Of a stretch of 27,546 bases of DNA, positions 14,831-23,839 are shown in pieces. The notes beneath the pieces were generated by a model that was not told the DNA's origin, made no database searches, and was given only the letters and a program-made list of their open reading frames with translations. The DNA comes from JAHIVB01 sp964574705 (GTDB lineage: Bacteria > Bacillota_I > Bacilli_A > Izemoplasmatales > Hujiaoplasmataceae). The stretch spans positions 1-27,546 of the forward strand of contig CAZNOO010000022.1 of NCBI GenBank assembly GCA_964574705.1, given 5' to 3'. The first letter of the stretch is position 1; each line of letters begins with the position of its first letter. A program made the position numbers and the translations under genes.

Positions 14831-14860
14831 TAGTCTTTATTATGAAAAGAGGTAAATTCC

Positions 14861-15172
14861 ATGGAAAACCTAATCAAGGAAGTTATTGAACTAGATAAAA
14901 AAGCGAGAAAAGAGGTTGAACTTCTTGAAGCTGAAAGATCAAAGATAAGTGAATTTGTGAATGGAAAAAAGTCAGAAATTGAAACCTTATACAAGGCGGA
15001 TGCCAAAAAGCAAGTCGAAGAAACCAAACTTAAATTGAAGACCGAACTTGACGAAAAAAAATACGAAGCCAAGGCGGACTTCGATGCTAAATTTCATAAA
15101 CTTGAAGATACCATTCAAAATAACAAAAAAGGTTGGATTGATTCCATTTACGATTATTGTGTAAAGGAATAA
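14861..15172 (+). CDS. ntpF: V-type ATPase peripheral-stalk subunit G/H
   Basis: The 103-residue, highly charged protein is one long predicted coiled coil (about 5-85), rich in Lys and Glu, as expected for the stalk subunit that pairs with subunit E and ties the catalytic head to subunit I. The family has weak sequence conservation; the call rests on length, coiled-coil character and position as first gene of a V-ATPase operon. The ribosome site is agaggt, 8 nt upstream of ATG. Subunit C follows at 21 nt. Subunit letters differ between nomenclatures (G, H, or NtpF). Confidence 0.8.
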   Translation: MENLIKEVIELDKKARKEVELLEAERSKISEFVNGKKSEIETLYKADAKKQVEETKLKLKTELDEKKYEAKADFDAKFHKLEDTIQNNKKGWIDSIYDYCVKE

Positions 15173-15193
15173 ACATGTGAAGGAGATGATTCC

Positions 15194-16231
15194 ATGAGTT
15201 CACAGGCAGGTAATGCTATTGTCACAAAGGCCAAGGCAATCTATGGAAATCGCCTTAAACCTGAGGATTACAAAGAATTAATCAAAAAAAAATCTGTGTC
15301 TGAAGTAGCTGGATTCTTGAAAAATCAAAACAACTACAAAGAGACTCTTTCAGATATTCAAGAGGTCACAGTCCATCGAGGACAGCTTGAAGAGTGGATT
15401 AAGAAAAACAACTTCAAGAACATCATTAAACTTATTAAGTTCATGCAGACAAAAGATAAAGACTTTTATGAACTTAATATTGTGATGAGAGAAATTGATT
15501 TAATTCTCGCTACCATTCGATCCATCATTTCCGGATCCATCACTTTAGCAATTGCCGAGTTTCCAATTTTCTTTCGCAGACACGCGAATTTTGATATTGA
15601 CAAACTGTCAAGGGTTGAATCTTTTGCTGGGCTGATTGAAGCGTTGGAGGGAACCATTTATCATCGAGTTCTAATCCTGTTTGATGTGACGGATCCCAAT
15701 CAAATTAAATATGTCGAAATTGAGAGAGCTCTGGATGATGTGTATTATGAGAGAGCTTTTCAAGTCATTGATAAGAACTATAAAGGAACATTAAAAAGGA
15801 ACTTGACCAATATTTTTCTAACGAAGATTGAATTATCAAACATAGTAAAAATTTATCGTTTAAAGAAATTCTATCAAGCAACACCTGAGCAAATTCGTTC
15901 AGCCTTGATTACCGTCAAAGCTAGAATTGTGTCAAAGAGACTCGATGAAATCATCAACTTAATCGATGCGAATGATATTTTGAAATATTTGTCAAATTCT
16001 GAACTTGCAAAGTTTACGGACGAAGACGATTATGTTTATATCGAATATTACTCCGAAAAAATAAAATATAACCTTGCAAAAAGATATATGTACTTCTCAA
16101 TTGAAGCACCAGAAGTATTCGCTTCGTTTCTGATTCTAAATGAAATTGAAAGAGAAAATTTATTCAATATCATCGAAGGTATTAGATATGAATTGGATGA
16201 AAAAGAAATTGAGAAAATGCTTATTTTCTAG
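15194..16231 (+). CDS. ntpC: V-type ATPase subunit C (d / AC39 family)
   Basis: The 345-residue protein is the central-stalk socket that joins the rotor axle to the membrane ring. The N terminus (GNAIVTKAKAIYGNRL...EDYKELIKKKSVSEVAGFLK) and the repeated helical segments (for example TLKRNLTNIFLTKIELSNIVKIYRLKKFY) fit the AC39/NtpC family, and the length is usual. The ribosome site gaaggagatgatt is strong. In many bacterial V-ATPase operons this gene lies after K and E; here it precedes subunit I. Confidence 0.9.
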   Translation: MSSQAGNAIVTKAKAIYGNRLKPEDYKELIKKKSVSEVAGFLKNQNNYKETLSDIQEVTVHRGQLEEWIKKNNFKNIIKLIKFMQTKDKDFYELNIVMREIDLILATIRSIISGSITLAIAEFPIFFRRHANFDIDKLSRVESFAGLIEALEGTIYHRVLILFDVTDPNQIKYVEIERALDDVYYERAFQVIDKNYKGTLKRNLTNIFLTKIELSNIVKIYRLKKFYQATPEQIRSALITVKARIVSKRLDEIINLIDANDILKYLSNSELAKFTDEDDYVYIEYYSEKIKYNLAKRYMYFSIEAPEVFASFLILNEIERENLFNIIEGIRYELDEKEIEKMLIF

Positions 16232-16246
16232 AAAGGAGGATCTTGC

Positions 16247-17224
16247 ATGTCTAATTCAAAAATGAGACTGGTGAACATCCTAGCCTATACATCGAATATT
16301 GATAGGGTATTGGTTCAATTAATGAAATTTCCATGCATTGATCCCGTCTCTTCAGATAAAATTATCGAGTCTGTTCACGGAAGCAAACATCATGAAACCT
16401 CTGATTTTGCTTCACCTTTGCTTGAAGAAATTTCAAGCATAGAACATGGCTATCATACGCAATTCAAAGCCTTGCAAATCACTGGAATCAGTGATTCTTT
16501 GGACGACATTGCAAAGGAAATTAAGAATGTCCATAAAATGCAAGACGACTTTGTAGAACAACTTACAATGTTGAAAGAATTGCAAGGCAAGTACGAGAAT
16601 GCTTTTAAGCAATTAAGTTATCTATCTTCATTAGAAGTATCTCTTGACGACATCTTCAAATGTGATTATATTGTTTCGAGAGTCGGAAAACTGCCTCTGG
16701 ACAGTGTAGAGAGACTGAAATATTATACGAACACACCATTTATTTTCACGTCATTTGCGGAAGAAAACAATACAAGTTGGTGCATGTATTTCACCACCAA
16801 TGGCTATGAACGCGCTGTTGACAATATATTCTCTTCTTTATTGTTTGAGCGAATATTTATTCCGGATTTTGTTCATGGGACTCCTGAGGAAGCTCAAAAA
16901 GCGATTTCCCTTGAGATTGATGAAACCAAGAGGCAAATTGATCTGACCCAATCCGAATTGGATGGATATATGATTAAACATCAAGACATCGTTGTCCGGA
17001 TGAAGAGTGAACTTGAATTGATTTCGAGAATGCACAAAGCTGAAAAATACATTGTGATTCTTGGATCAAGATTTTCAATTACTGGATTTATTGATTCAAG
17101 AGATGAAGAAAAGTTTTTGGCGTTATTTAAAGGGTTGGAAGATATCACCGTAGAGGTGCATCCGGCCGACTTCGACAAAAGACTAAAAGCGCCAAGAAAA
17201 ATCACCAGAAAACTCTGTGGCTAA
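16247..17224 (+). CDS. Stand-alone cytoplasmic half of V-ATPase subunit I
   Basis: The 325-residue protein matches the N-terminal half of the next gene's product along its whole length. Shared blocks include RLVNI near the start, VHG near 45, SWCMYFTTN, VDNIFSS, a FERI-IPDFVHGTPE segment, ITGFI and DKRL near the end. It stops at the position where subunit I enters its membrane domain, so it has no membrane helices. The strong ribosome site (aaaggagg) and open frame argue that it is translated. Only 36 nt separate it from the next start, so no lost membrane half remains between them. It is probably a partial tandem duplicate. In the complex this half of subunit I binds the E-G stalks, so the protein could be a second stalk anchor, an assembly regulator or a competitor; these roles are inference. 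Confidence 0.85.
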   Translation: MSNSKMRLVNILAYTSNIDRVLVQLMKFPCIDPVSSDKIIESVHGSKHHETSDFASPLLEEISSIEHGYHTQFKALQITGISDSLDDIAKEIKNVHKMQDDFVEQLTMLKELQGKYENAFKQLSYLSSLEVSLDDIFKCDYIVSRVGKLPLDSVERLKYYTNTPFIFTSFAEENNTSWCMYFTTNGYERAVDNIFSSLLFERIFIPDFVHGTPEEAQKAISLEIDETKRQIDLTQSELDGYMIKHQDIVVRMKSELELISRMHKAEKYIVILGSRFSITGFIDSRDEEKFLALFKGLEDITVEVHPADFDKRLKAPRKITRKLCG

Positions 17225-17260
17225 AAGACTCATTTCAACGTCGTAAAAAGGAGTTTGTGT

Positions 17261-19183
17261 ATGTCCATTGCAAAGACAAGACTTGTCAACATTACTGCCG
17301 ATTTGGAATATCTGGATAAAGTCCTGGGTAGATTTGTAGATTTAGATTGCATTCACCCGGTGCCCTCCAATCAAATTGTCGACCGCGTGCACGGTCTGAC
17401 TTCTTTTACATCTGAAAATCCATGTATTAATATATTAAAAGAGATTTCTGAAATTGAACAAGAATATCAATTTGAAATTGGCAATGTCGTTATCGGTTCG
17501 ATTGATGATTCCTTTGAAAAAATGCGCACTTATGTTTCAAGTACGCATCAGCAACTTCAAAATTATGTTTTGCAAAAGAGAGATACTTTAGAATTGATTC
17601 GAAAGTATCAGGACGCATTGATTCAGATTAAAAACATTGAAGATTTGGATATCCCACTTGATGAAGTATTCTCTTGCGAGTATGTATATGCAAGAGTAGG
17701 AAGACTTCCGACAGATAGTGTTGAAAAACTTCGTTTTTATCGCAATCGCCCTTTCATTTTCATTTCATTCCATGAAGATAAAAACTATAGTTGGTGTATG
17801 TATTTCACTACCAACGAATATGAAAGAGAAGTAGACAATATTTTCTCATCGCTGTTCTTTGAACGAATTCATATTCCGGATTTTGTACACGGCACGCCTG
17901 AAGCAGCTGAAGTCACTTTAGCCAAAGAGATTGATGTTGCAAATCAACAACTGGATTACATACAGGAGTTCACGCATCAATTACTGACCGAAAGCGCTGA
18001 ACAGCTTTCAGTAATCAAAGCTGAACTACAGTTGTTGAATAAGATTTACGACGCAAAACAATATGTTGTCGGACTTGGGGACAAATTCACCATAACCGGG
18101 TTTATTGAACCCGAAGATGAGAAATTTGTTGTGGGCAAGTTTAAAGATATGCCATACGTTGAAGTATTGATTCGCCCTGCAGGCAGTGACAAAAGGTTGA
18201 TTCCACCTACAAAACTAAAAAATGGATGGTTCAGTCGACCGTTCACTATGTTTGTGGAAATGTATGGACTACCAAATTACGGCGGAATCGATCCGACACC
18301 GTTCTTGGCATTGTCCTATGCACTCCTATTTGGAATTATGTTCGGAGATCTTGGACAAGGACTTGTATTAATTTTAATTGGGTTCATATTGGCAAAATGG
18401 AAAAAAAGCAAATTGGGGGAAATCGGTATTCGAATCGGAATTGCTTCATCATTTTTCGGATTGCTCTATGGCTCGTTTTTTGGAAACGAAACCATTCTCA
18501 CGCCGATATTCACAAATATTTTAGGATTGACCAGAAAACCTATTGAGGTCATGGATCCTGCATTTACAATGTCATTGCTTATATTTGCGATATCGATTGG
18601 TGCTCTTTTGATTATTACTTCGATTGTCTTGAATATCTACGTGAACTTTAAAAAGAAGAGTTTTGGAGAGATGTTTCTTTCACATAACGGAGTAGCTGGA
18701 CTGATTTTTTATCTTTATCTGTTTGTCGGTCTGATTCTAACGATGCAATTTAGCATACCCGTTTTCAACACAACGACGATTATACTCCTTGCGGTTCTTC
18801 CAATGCTTCTGGTATTTTTCAAAGAACCCTTGGAGAGACTTGCTGACGGACGACGACCGTTTCCGAAGGGATTTGGAGGGTTCTTCACCGAAGGCTTCTT
18901 TGAACTCTTCGAAGTGCTGCTCTCATACATAACGAATACGATGTCATTCTTACGTGTCGGAGGATTTGTTCTTGCTCATGCCGGATTGATGTTGGTCGTT
19001 TATACTTTGATGGGCATGGGAAATTCTGCCTTCGCAACTGCAGTCATCTTCGTTTTTGGAAACCTTCTTGTCATGACGCTCGAAGTCTTGATTGTCGGCA
19101 TTCAAGTATTAAGACTTGAATTTTATGAAATGTTCTCCCGTTACTATGAGGGAGAAGGAATTCCGTTTAAATCGTTTCACTAA
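17261..19183 (+). CDS. ntpI: V-type ATPase subunit I (a), full length
   Basis: The 640-residue membrane stator carries the ion half-channels. The cytoplasmic N-terminal half (about 1-330) contains coiled-coil stretches; from about 345 come several membrane helices, with the conserved FGDLGQG in the first and SFLRVGGFVLAH near the C terminus, whose Arg565 corresponds to the essential channel arginine of the family. I place the start at ATG 17261, with aaaggag 7 nt upstream; it aligns with the start of the truncated paralogue. A TTG two codons upstream overlaps the spacer and is not preferred. Subunit K follows at 36 nt. Confidence 0.95.
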   Translation: MSIAKTRLVNITADLEYLDKVLGRFVDLDCIHPVPSNQIVDRVHGLTSFTSENPCINILKEISEIEQEYQFEIGNVVIGSIDDSFEKMRTYVSSTHQQLQNYVLQKRDTLELIRKYQDALIQIKNIEDLDIPLDEVFSCEYVYARVGRLPTDSVEKLRFYRNRPFIFISFHEDKNYSWCMYFTTNEYEREVDNIFSSLFFERIHIPDFVHGTPEAAEVTLAKEIDVANQQLDYIQEFTHQLLTESAEQLSVIKAELQLLNKIYDAKQYVVGLGDKFTITGFIEPEDEKFVVGKFKDMPYVEVLIRPAGSDKRLIPPTKLKNGWFSRPFTMFVEMYGLPNYGGIDPTPFLALSYALLFGIMFGDLGQGLVLILIGFILAKWKKSKLGEIGIRIGIASSFFGLLYGSFFGNETILTPIFTNILGLTRKPIEVMDPAFTMSLLIFAISIGALLIITSIVLNIYVNFKKKSFGEMFLSHNGVAGLIFYLYLFVGLILTMQFSIPVFNTTTIILLAVLPMLLVFFKEPLERLADGRRPFPKGFGGFFTEGFFELFEVLLSYITNTMSFLRVGGFVLAHAGLMLVVYTLMGMGNSAFATAVIFVFGNLLVMTLEVLIVGIQVLRLEFYEMFSRYYEGEGIPFKSFH

Positions 19184-19219
19184 TGATTCATTCATTCACA
19201 TTATAGGAGGATTCAAACA

Positions 19220-19654
19220 ATGTTAAACATTTTCGAAATTATTATGCCATTATTATTTGTAGTACTTATTTCTATTCCTTTAATTAAGGTCTTTACAAGC
19301 AAGGTCGGCAAAAAAAGCGCAACCTGGAGACTCATTACACACATCTCAGGATTTTTCGCGATGGTTGTGATTACTGTGATATTCCAATTCTCTGGAACAC
19401 AGGTCTTCGCTGCAACAGCTACCGATATCATCGGAACAAATGCTCAGGGACTTGGGTTCTTAGGAGCAGCATTAGCCACTGGACTTAGCGCTCTTGGCGC
19501 TGGTATCGCAGTAGCCGCTGCCGCACCTGCGGCGATTGGTGCTTTTTCTGAAAATGAAAAGAACTTCGGTAAATCACTCATTTTCGTTGCACTTGGAGAA
19601 GGCGTTGCCATCTACGGTCTATTGATTTCGATTTTAATTATCAACAAACTCTAA
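19220..19654 (+). CDS. ntpK: V-type ATPase subunit K (c-ring proteolipid) with N-terminal extension
   Basis: The 144-residue protein forms the rotor ring. The C-terminal part (about 76-144) is a glycine- and alanine-rich two-helix hairpin with the ion-carrying Glu127 in ALGEGVAIYG. The N-terminal part has two hydrophobic segments (about 4-25 and 37-58) without an ion-binding Glu, ending in QVFAATAT, so it could be a degenerate hairpin or a region removed on maturation. Four-helix K subunits normally show two similar hairpins; here only one looks functional. From memory, some clostridial c subunits share this plan. The Gln of the Na+-binding signature (four residues after the first-helix Pro103) is replaced by Gly107, and the residue after Glu127 is Gly, while Tyr132 is kept. 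The ribosome site is taggagg. Confidence 0.9.
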   Translation: MLNIFEIIMPLLFVVLISIPLIKVFTSKVGKKSATWRLITHISGFFAMVVITVIFQFSGTQVFAATATDIIGTNAQGLGFLGAALATGLSALGAGIAVAAAAPAAIGAFSENEKNFGKSLIFVALGEGVAIYGLLISILIINKL

Positions 19655-19672
19655 TCAAAGAGAAGGGTTTTT

Positions 19673-19981
19673 ATGAAATTCTATTTAATTAGCGATAACG
19701 TCGACACACTGGTTGGCATGCGACTTGTCGGAATTGAAGGCAAAGTCGTTCATAACAAGAAAGAAGTGCTGATCGAACTGGAGAAGACTTTGCAGGATGA
19801 AAGTATCTGCATTGTTTTAATCACGACCAAATTGGTCGAGTTATGTCCTGAGGTTATTTCTGAATTAAAATTAAAACAGCCACGACCGCTGATTGTGGAA
19901 ATACCAGATCGACACGGATCTGAAGATATCGGAAAAGCAATTGACCGATATGTCAGCGAAGCCATTGGCGTCAAACTGTGA
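19673..19981 (+). CDS. ntpG: V-type ATPase subunit F
   Basis: The 102-residue soluble protein has the subunit F pattern: MKFYLISDNVDTLVGMRLVGIEG at the start, the hydrophobic strand ICIVLITTKLVE in the middle and PLIVEIPDRHG near the end. It sits on the central stalk with subunit D and couples rotation to the head. It lies 18 nt after K and ends just before the subunit E start, whose ribosome site overlaps its stop. NtpG is the E. hirae name for subunit F. Confidence 0.92.
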   Translation: MKFYLISDNVDTLVGMRLVGIEGKVVHNKKEVLIELEKTLQDESICIVLITTKLVELCPEVISELKLKQPRPLIVEIPDRHGSEDIGKAIDRYVSEAIGVKL

Positions 19982-19995
19982 GGTGAATGAAGATT

Positions 19996-20595
19996 ATGGA
20001 TTATTATTCAAATGATCAATTACTAGAATATTTTGAGAATGAAATTTCAAATGCATCCAAAAAAAGACTGACCGCCCTTCGAAAAGAAATTGACGAGTTG
20101 AAGGAAAGACAGCTGAAAAGAGTGGATGAAGACATCAAGATGTCAGTCAACAGATCTTTGGAGATTGAACTGAGGGAAATCAATACAGACCACAGTTTTG
20201 AAATCAACAAAATTAAATCTGAAAATTCCCGTATTCTAATGAACAAAAGACAAGAACTTTTGACCGATATTTTTAAAGAGGTCGGCAAACGAATTCTCTT
20301 GTTCGCAAAATCAGAGAAATATGGACAATTGATGGAAGCGAAGTTAATAAAGTTTTTTGAGAAGTTTTCTGGAAAAGATGTCGTTTTTCAAATCAAAGAA
20401 GGCGATACAATTCTTCAGAAAGTGATCGATAACACTTATAAAGGCAAGCATAAAATTGAATTTACAGATTCCATTGAATATGGAGGCTTTTTGATTGCGT
20501 GCTATGAGATGGGAATTGAAATCGATGAAACGCTCGATTTCAAACTCAATGAAAAGAAACATTGGTTCTATGAAGAATCCAATCTGTACATCTAG
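19996..20595 (+). CDS. ntpE: V-type ATPase peripheral-stalk subunit E
   Basis: The product (199 residues from the preferred start) has a long charged helix (about 10-105) and a smaller globular C-terminal part, the normal plan of subunit E. It pairs with subunit G to form the stalk. The ribosome site gaggtga (19980-19986) touches the ATG at 19987, too close for use, and is well placed for ATG 19996, which I choose; three residues are lost. The position between F and A supports the call. Confidence 0.88.
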   Translation: MDYYSNDQLLEYFENEISNASKKRLTALRKEIDELKERQLKRVDEDIKMSVNRSLEIELREINTDHSFEINKIKSENSRILMNKRQELLTDIFKEVGKRILLFAKSEKYGQLMEAKLIKFFEKFSGKDVVFQIKEGDTILQKVIDNTYKGKHKIEFTDSIEYGGFLIACYEMGIEIDETLDFKLNEKKHWFYEESNLYI

Positions 20596-20625
20596 TAAAG
20601 AAACAATGTTTAAAGAGGTGATACA

Positions 20626-22377
20626 ATGAGTCAAGCTCTAATTTACTCCATCAACGGACCTGTCGTAAAGGTGAAAAACATCACCGGTTTTTCCATGCTC
20701 GAAATGGTTTATGTCGGAAAGAATCGACTGATGGGGGAAGTTATTTCAATATCGAAAGAATACACGACCATTCAAGTATATGAATCGACTACGGGACTAA
20801 AACCAGGAGAGCCAGTTTTTTCAAGTGGAAACCCTGTTTCAGTCACGCTTGGTCCTGGGATATTGAAAAACATTTATGATGGAATTCAACGCCCATTGAT
20901 CTCTATTGCTGAAAAAGAAGGCGTATTTATCTCTGCGGGAAGCGACGTTGAACCCTTAGATAAAAGTATTAAATGGGATGTTACTTTCAAAGTAAAAAAA
21001 GATGATTTTGTTCAGTTTGGTGATGTGTTTGTAACCATTCAAGAAACACCACTAATCGAACACCGCTTAATGATTCCAATTGGAATCGAAGGCACTGTAA
21101 TTGAAGTCGTCAAAGATGGCGCCTATACCATAGACCAGATATTAATTAAAGTCAAAGATTCTTTTAATGAAACTCATGAATTGAAAATGACTCAAAGATG
21201 GCCAATTAAAAAACCCAGACCGGTTTCAAAAAGATTACCAATGTCAATTCCGCTCATTAGTGGGCAACGAATTATCGATACGGTGTTCCCAATTGCAAAA
21301 GGAGGAACCGCAGCGGTTCCTGGTGGGTTTGGTACTGGAAAGACTATGATGCAACATCAGTTTGCCAAATGGTGTGATGCAGATATCATTGTCTATGTTG
21401 GATGTGGTGAACGCGGAAATGAAATGACCCAGGTTTTAGAAGAAATGACGCAGTTAATCGATCCAAAATCAAATAGACCGTTAATGGATCGGACTGTGTT
21501 GATTGCGAACACTTCCAATATGCCAGTTGCCGCAAGAGAGGCGAGCATTTACACAGGCATCACCATGGCAGAGTATTATCGTGATATGGGCTACCATGTC
21601 GCAGTTATGGCCGACTCCACATCAAGATGGGCAGAAGCATTGCGTGAAATCTCAGGTCGTTTGGAAGAAATGCCGGCTGAAGAAGGATTTCCGGCATACT
21701 TGCCTAGTCGAATTTCTCAGTTCTATGAACGTGCCGGTTATATGGAAACCATTAACCACCGAATTGGTTCTGTCACGATTATCGGAGCAGTTTCGCCTCA
21801 AGGTGCAGATTTTTCAGAACCGGTCACTCAAAACACAAAACGATTTGTTCGCTGTTTTTGGGCGCTTGATAAGCAACTCGCTTATGCAAGACATTATGCC
21901 GCAATCAATTGGAATTTAAGTTATTCTGAGTATATCAGCGATCTTGCAAAATGGTACAACAAAAATATTGATGTTCGTTTTCTGAAGAATCGTCAGGAAA
22001 TTATGGCATTACTTGCGGAAGAAACAAAATTGATGGAAATCGTCAAGTTAATTGGAAGTGACGTATTACCCGATGATCAGAAACTGATTATCGAAATTTC
22101 AAAGGTAATTCGAGTTGGCTTCCTTCAACAAAATGCTTTTCATAAAGAGGACACATACGTCCCTTTGCAAAAACAGTTAAGAATGATGGATGTCATTCTA
22201 TATTTGAATAAAAAAGCGTCTGAGGTTTTACGCGATGGAAAAGCGTTTAGCCTTGTCGCAAAAACATCTCTTTTTGAAAAGGTCACGAAAATGAAGTATG
22301 ATGTGCCAAATGACCAATTAGAAAAGTTTGATGACTATTTCAAATTGATCGACGTTGAACTCGGTCAAATCAAATAA
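20626..22377 (+). CDS. ntpA: V-type ATPase catalytic subunit A
   Basis: The 583-residue subunit hydrolyses ATP in the A3B3 head. The P-loop GGFGTGKT is at 233-240, followed by GCGERGNEM (catalytic Glu), the Walker-B-like block VAVMADSTSRWAEALREISGRLEEMP, and SVTIIGAVSPQGADFSEPVTQ. The bulge region typical of A (about 110-190, not found in F-ATPase beta) is present. The length is normal, with no intein. The ribosome site is aaagaggtgat. Confidence 0.98.
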   Translation: MSQALIYSINGPVVKVKNITGFSMLEMVYVGKNRLMGEVISISKEYTTIQVYESTTGLKPGEPVFSSGNPVSVTLGPGILKNIYDGIQRPLISIAEKEGVFISAGSDVEPLDKSIKWDVTFKVKKDDFVQFGDVFVTIQETPLIEHRLMIPIGIEGTVIEVVKDGAYTIDQILIKVKDSFNETHELKMTQRWPIKKPRPVSKRLPMSIPLISGQRIIDTVFPIAKGGTAAVPGGFGTGKTMMQHQFAKWCDADIIVYVGCGERGNEMTQVLEEMTQLIDPKSNRPLMDRTVLIANTSNMPVAAREASIYTGITMAEYYRDMGYHVAVMADSTSRWAEALREISGRLEEMPAEEGFPAYLPSRISQFYERAGYMETINHRIGSVTIIGAVSPQGADFSEPVTQNTKRFVRCFWALDKQLAYARHYAAINWNLSYSEYISDLAKWYNKNIDVRFLKNRQEIMALLAEETKLMEIVKLIGSDVLPDDQKLIIEISKVIRVGFLQQNAFHKEDTYVPLQKQLRMMDVILYLNKKASEVLRDGKAFSLVAKTSLFEKVTKMKYDVPNDQLEKFDDYFKLIDVELGQIK

Positions 22378-22391
22378 GAAGGAGGTCGCTT

Positions 22392-23837
22392 ATGAATCTT
22401 CAATATATTGGACTCGACGAAATCAACGGTCCGCTCATTTTCCTTGATAACGTTGAAAATGTAGGATATGAAGAAATGGTTGAAATTCAAATGAAAGACG
22501 GCGAACTCCGTCATGGAAGAGTTGTCCAAATTGATGGAAAGAAAGCCGCAATTCAAGTTTTTGAAGGGACAAATGCAATGTCTCTTTCCAATACCAAAAT
22601 CAAATTTACTGGAAAACCGATGGAAATCGGTCTATCGACAGAAGTTCTCGGAAGAACCTTTAACGGATCTGGAGAGCCCATCGACGGACTTGGTCCTATC
22701 TTTGTCGATGAGTATTTTGACATCAACGGAACCCCACTCAATCCGGTTGCCCGTGTTTATCCGCGAAACTATATCAACACAGGAATTTCAAGTATCGATG
22801 CACTTACAACACTCATCAGAGGGCAAAAATTACCGATTTTTTCCGGTTCTGGAATGCCTCATAACGAGCTTGCGGTTCAAATCGTTAAACAGGCAAAAAT
22901 ATCTGAAGACGAAGGAACTCAATTCTGCATTGTTTTCGCTGCTATGGGCGTTAAGAACGATGTTGCCGATTACTTTAAAAGATCGTTTGAAGAATCTGGT
23001 GTCATGGACAAAGTTGTTATGTTTGTCAACGTTTCTAATGACCCCATTATCGAACGTCTTCTAACACCTCGATGTGCACTTTCTGCAGCCGAATATTTGG
23101 CTTTCAAACATGACATGCATGTCTTAGTCATTATGACTGACATTACATCCTATTGCGAAGCTCTTCGTGAGTTTTCATCTTCCAAAGGTGAAATTCCCGG
23201 GAGAAAAGGATACCCAGGATATCTCTATTCTGATTTGGCATCCCTATACGAGCGTGCAGGAATCGTTAATAATTCCAAGGGATCTGTTACTCAAATTCCA
23301 ATTCTTTCAATGCCTAATGACGATATTACTCACCCCGTGCCGGATTTAACAGGATACATCACCGAAGGTCAAATCGTTTTGGACAGAGATTTATTCCAAC
23401 TTGGTATTTATCCTCCGATTGGAATTCTCCCCTCACTTTCTCGTTTAATGAAAGATGGTATCGGAGCGGGATATACGAGAGAAGACCATCAAGATTTAAC
23501 AAATCAACTCTATGCTTCTTATGCAAGAGTGCAAGATGCTAGAAGTTTGGCATCTGTTATCGGTGAAGACGAGTTATCAGCTACGGACAAGACATACATT
23601 GAATTCGGTGAATTGTTTGAAGAACGTTTTCTGTCTCAAGGCATTGACACCAATCGTTCCATCGAAGAGACACTCAATCTTGGATGGAGTTTGCTTTCAC
23701 TGATGCCAAAACAGGAATTGGATCGTACCGACGATGCTATTTTAGAACAATTTTATGATCATAAAGCAGCAGTCGAACTCTTTAATATCATCGATAAACC
23801 GATTATTAGAGAAATCGGTTCGATTAAAGAAGGTTAA
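22392..23837 (+). CDS. ntpB: V-type ATPase regulatory subunit B
   Basis: The 481-residue non-catalytic head subunit is full length. Where A has the P-loop, this protein has SGSGMPHNELAVQI, the usual B-subunit replacement. Other typical blocks are NPVARVYPRNYINTGISSIDALTTLIRGQKLPIFS, MTDITSYCEALREFSSSKGEIPGRKGYPGYLYSDLASLYERAG and LSRLMKDGIG. The ribosome site aaggaggtcgc is strong. Subunit D starts 2 nt after its stop, so translation is probably coupled. Confidence 0.98.
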   Translation: MNLQYIGLDEINGPLIFLDNVENVGYEEMVEIQMKDGELRHGRVVQIDGKKAAIQVFEGTNAMSLSNTKIKFTGKPMEIGLSTEVLGRTFNGSGEPIDGLGPIFVDEYFDINGTPLNPVARVYPRNYINTGISSIDALTTLIRGQKLPIFSGSGMPHNELAVQIVKQAKISEDEGTQFCIVFAAMGVKNDVADYFKRSFEESGVMDKVVMFVNVSNDPIIERLLTPRCALSAAEYLAFKHDMHVLVIMTDITSYCEALREFSSSKGEIPGRKGYPGYLYSDLASLYERAGIVNNSKGSVTQIPILSMPNDDITHPVPDLTGYITEGQIVLDRDLFQLGIYPPIGILPSLSRLMKDGIGAGYTREDHQDLTNQLYASYARVQDARSLASVIGEDELSATDKTYIEFGELFEERFLSQGIDTNRSIEETLNLGWSLLSLMPKQELDRTDDAILEQFYDHKAAVELFNIIDKPIIREIGSIKEG

Positions 23838-23839
23838 TC

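Noticed and set aside
17190..17260. Sequencing frameshift splitting subunit I
   Set aside because: The next gene is a complete subunit I with its own N-terminal half, and only 36 nt separate the two; no membrane-domain remnant is present, so this is a duplicate and not one split gene.
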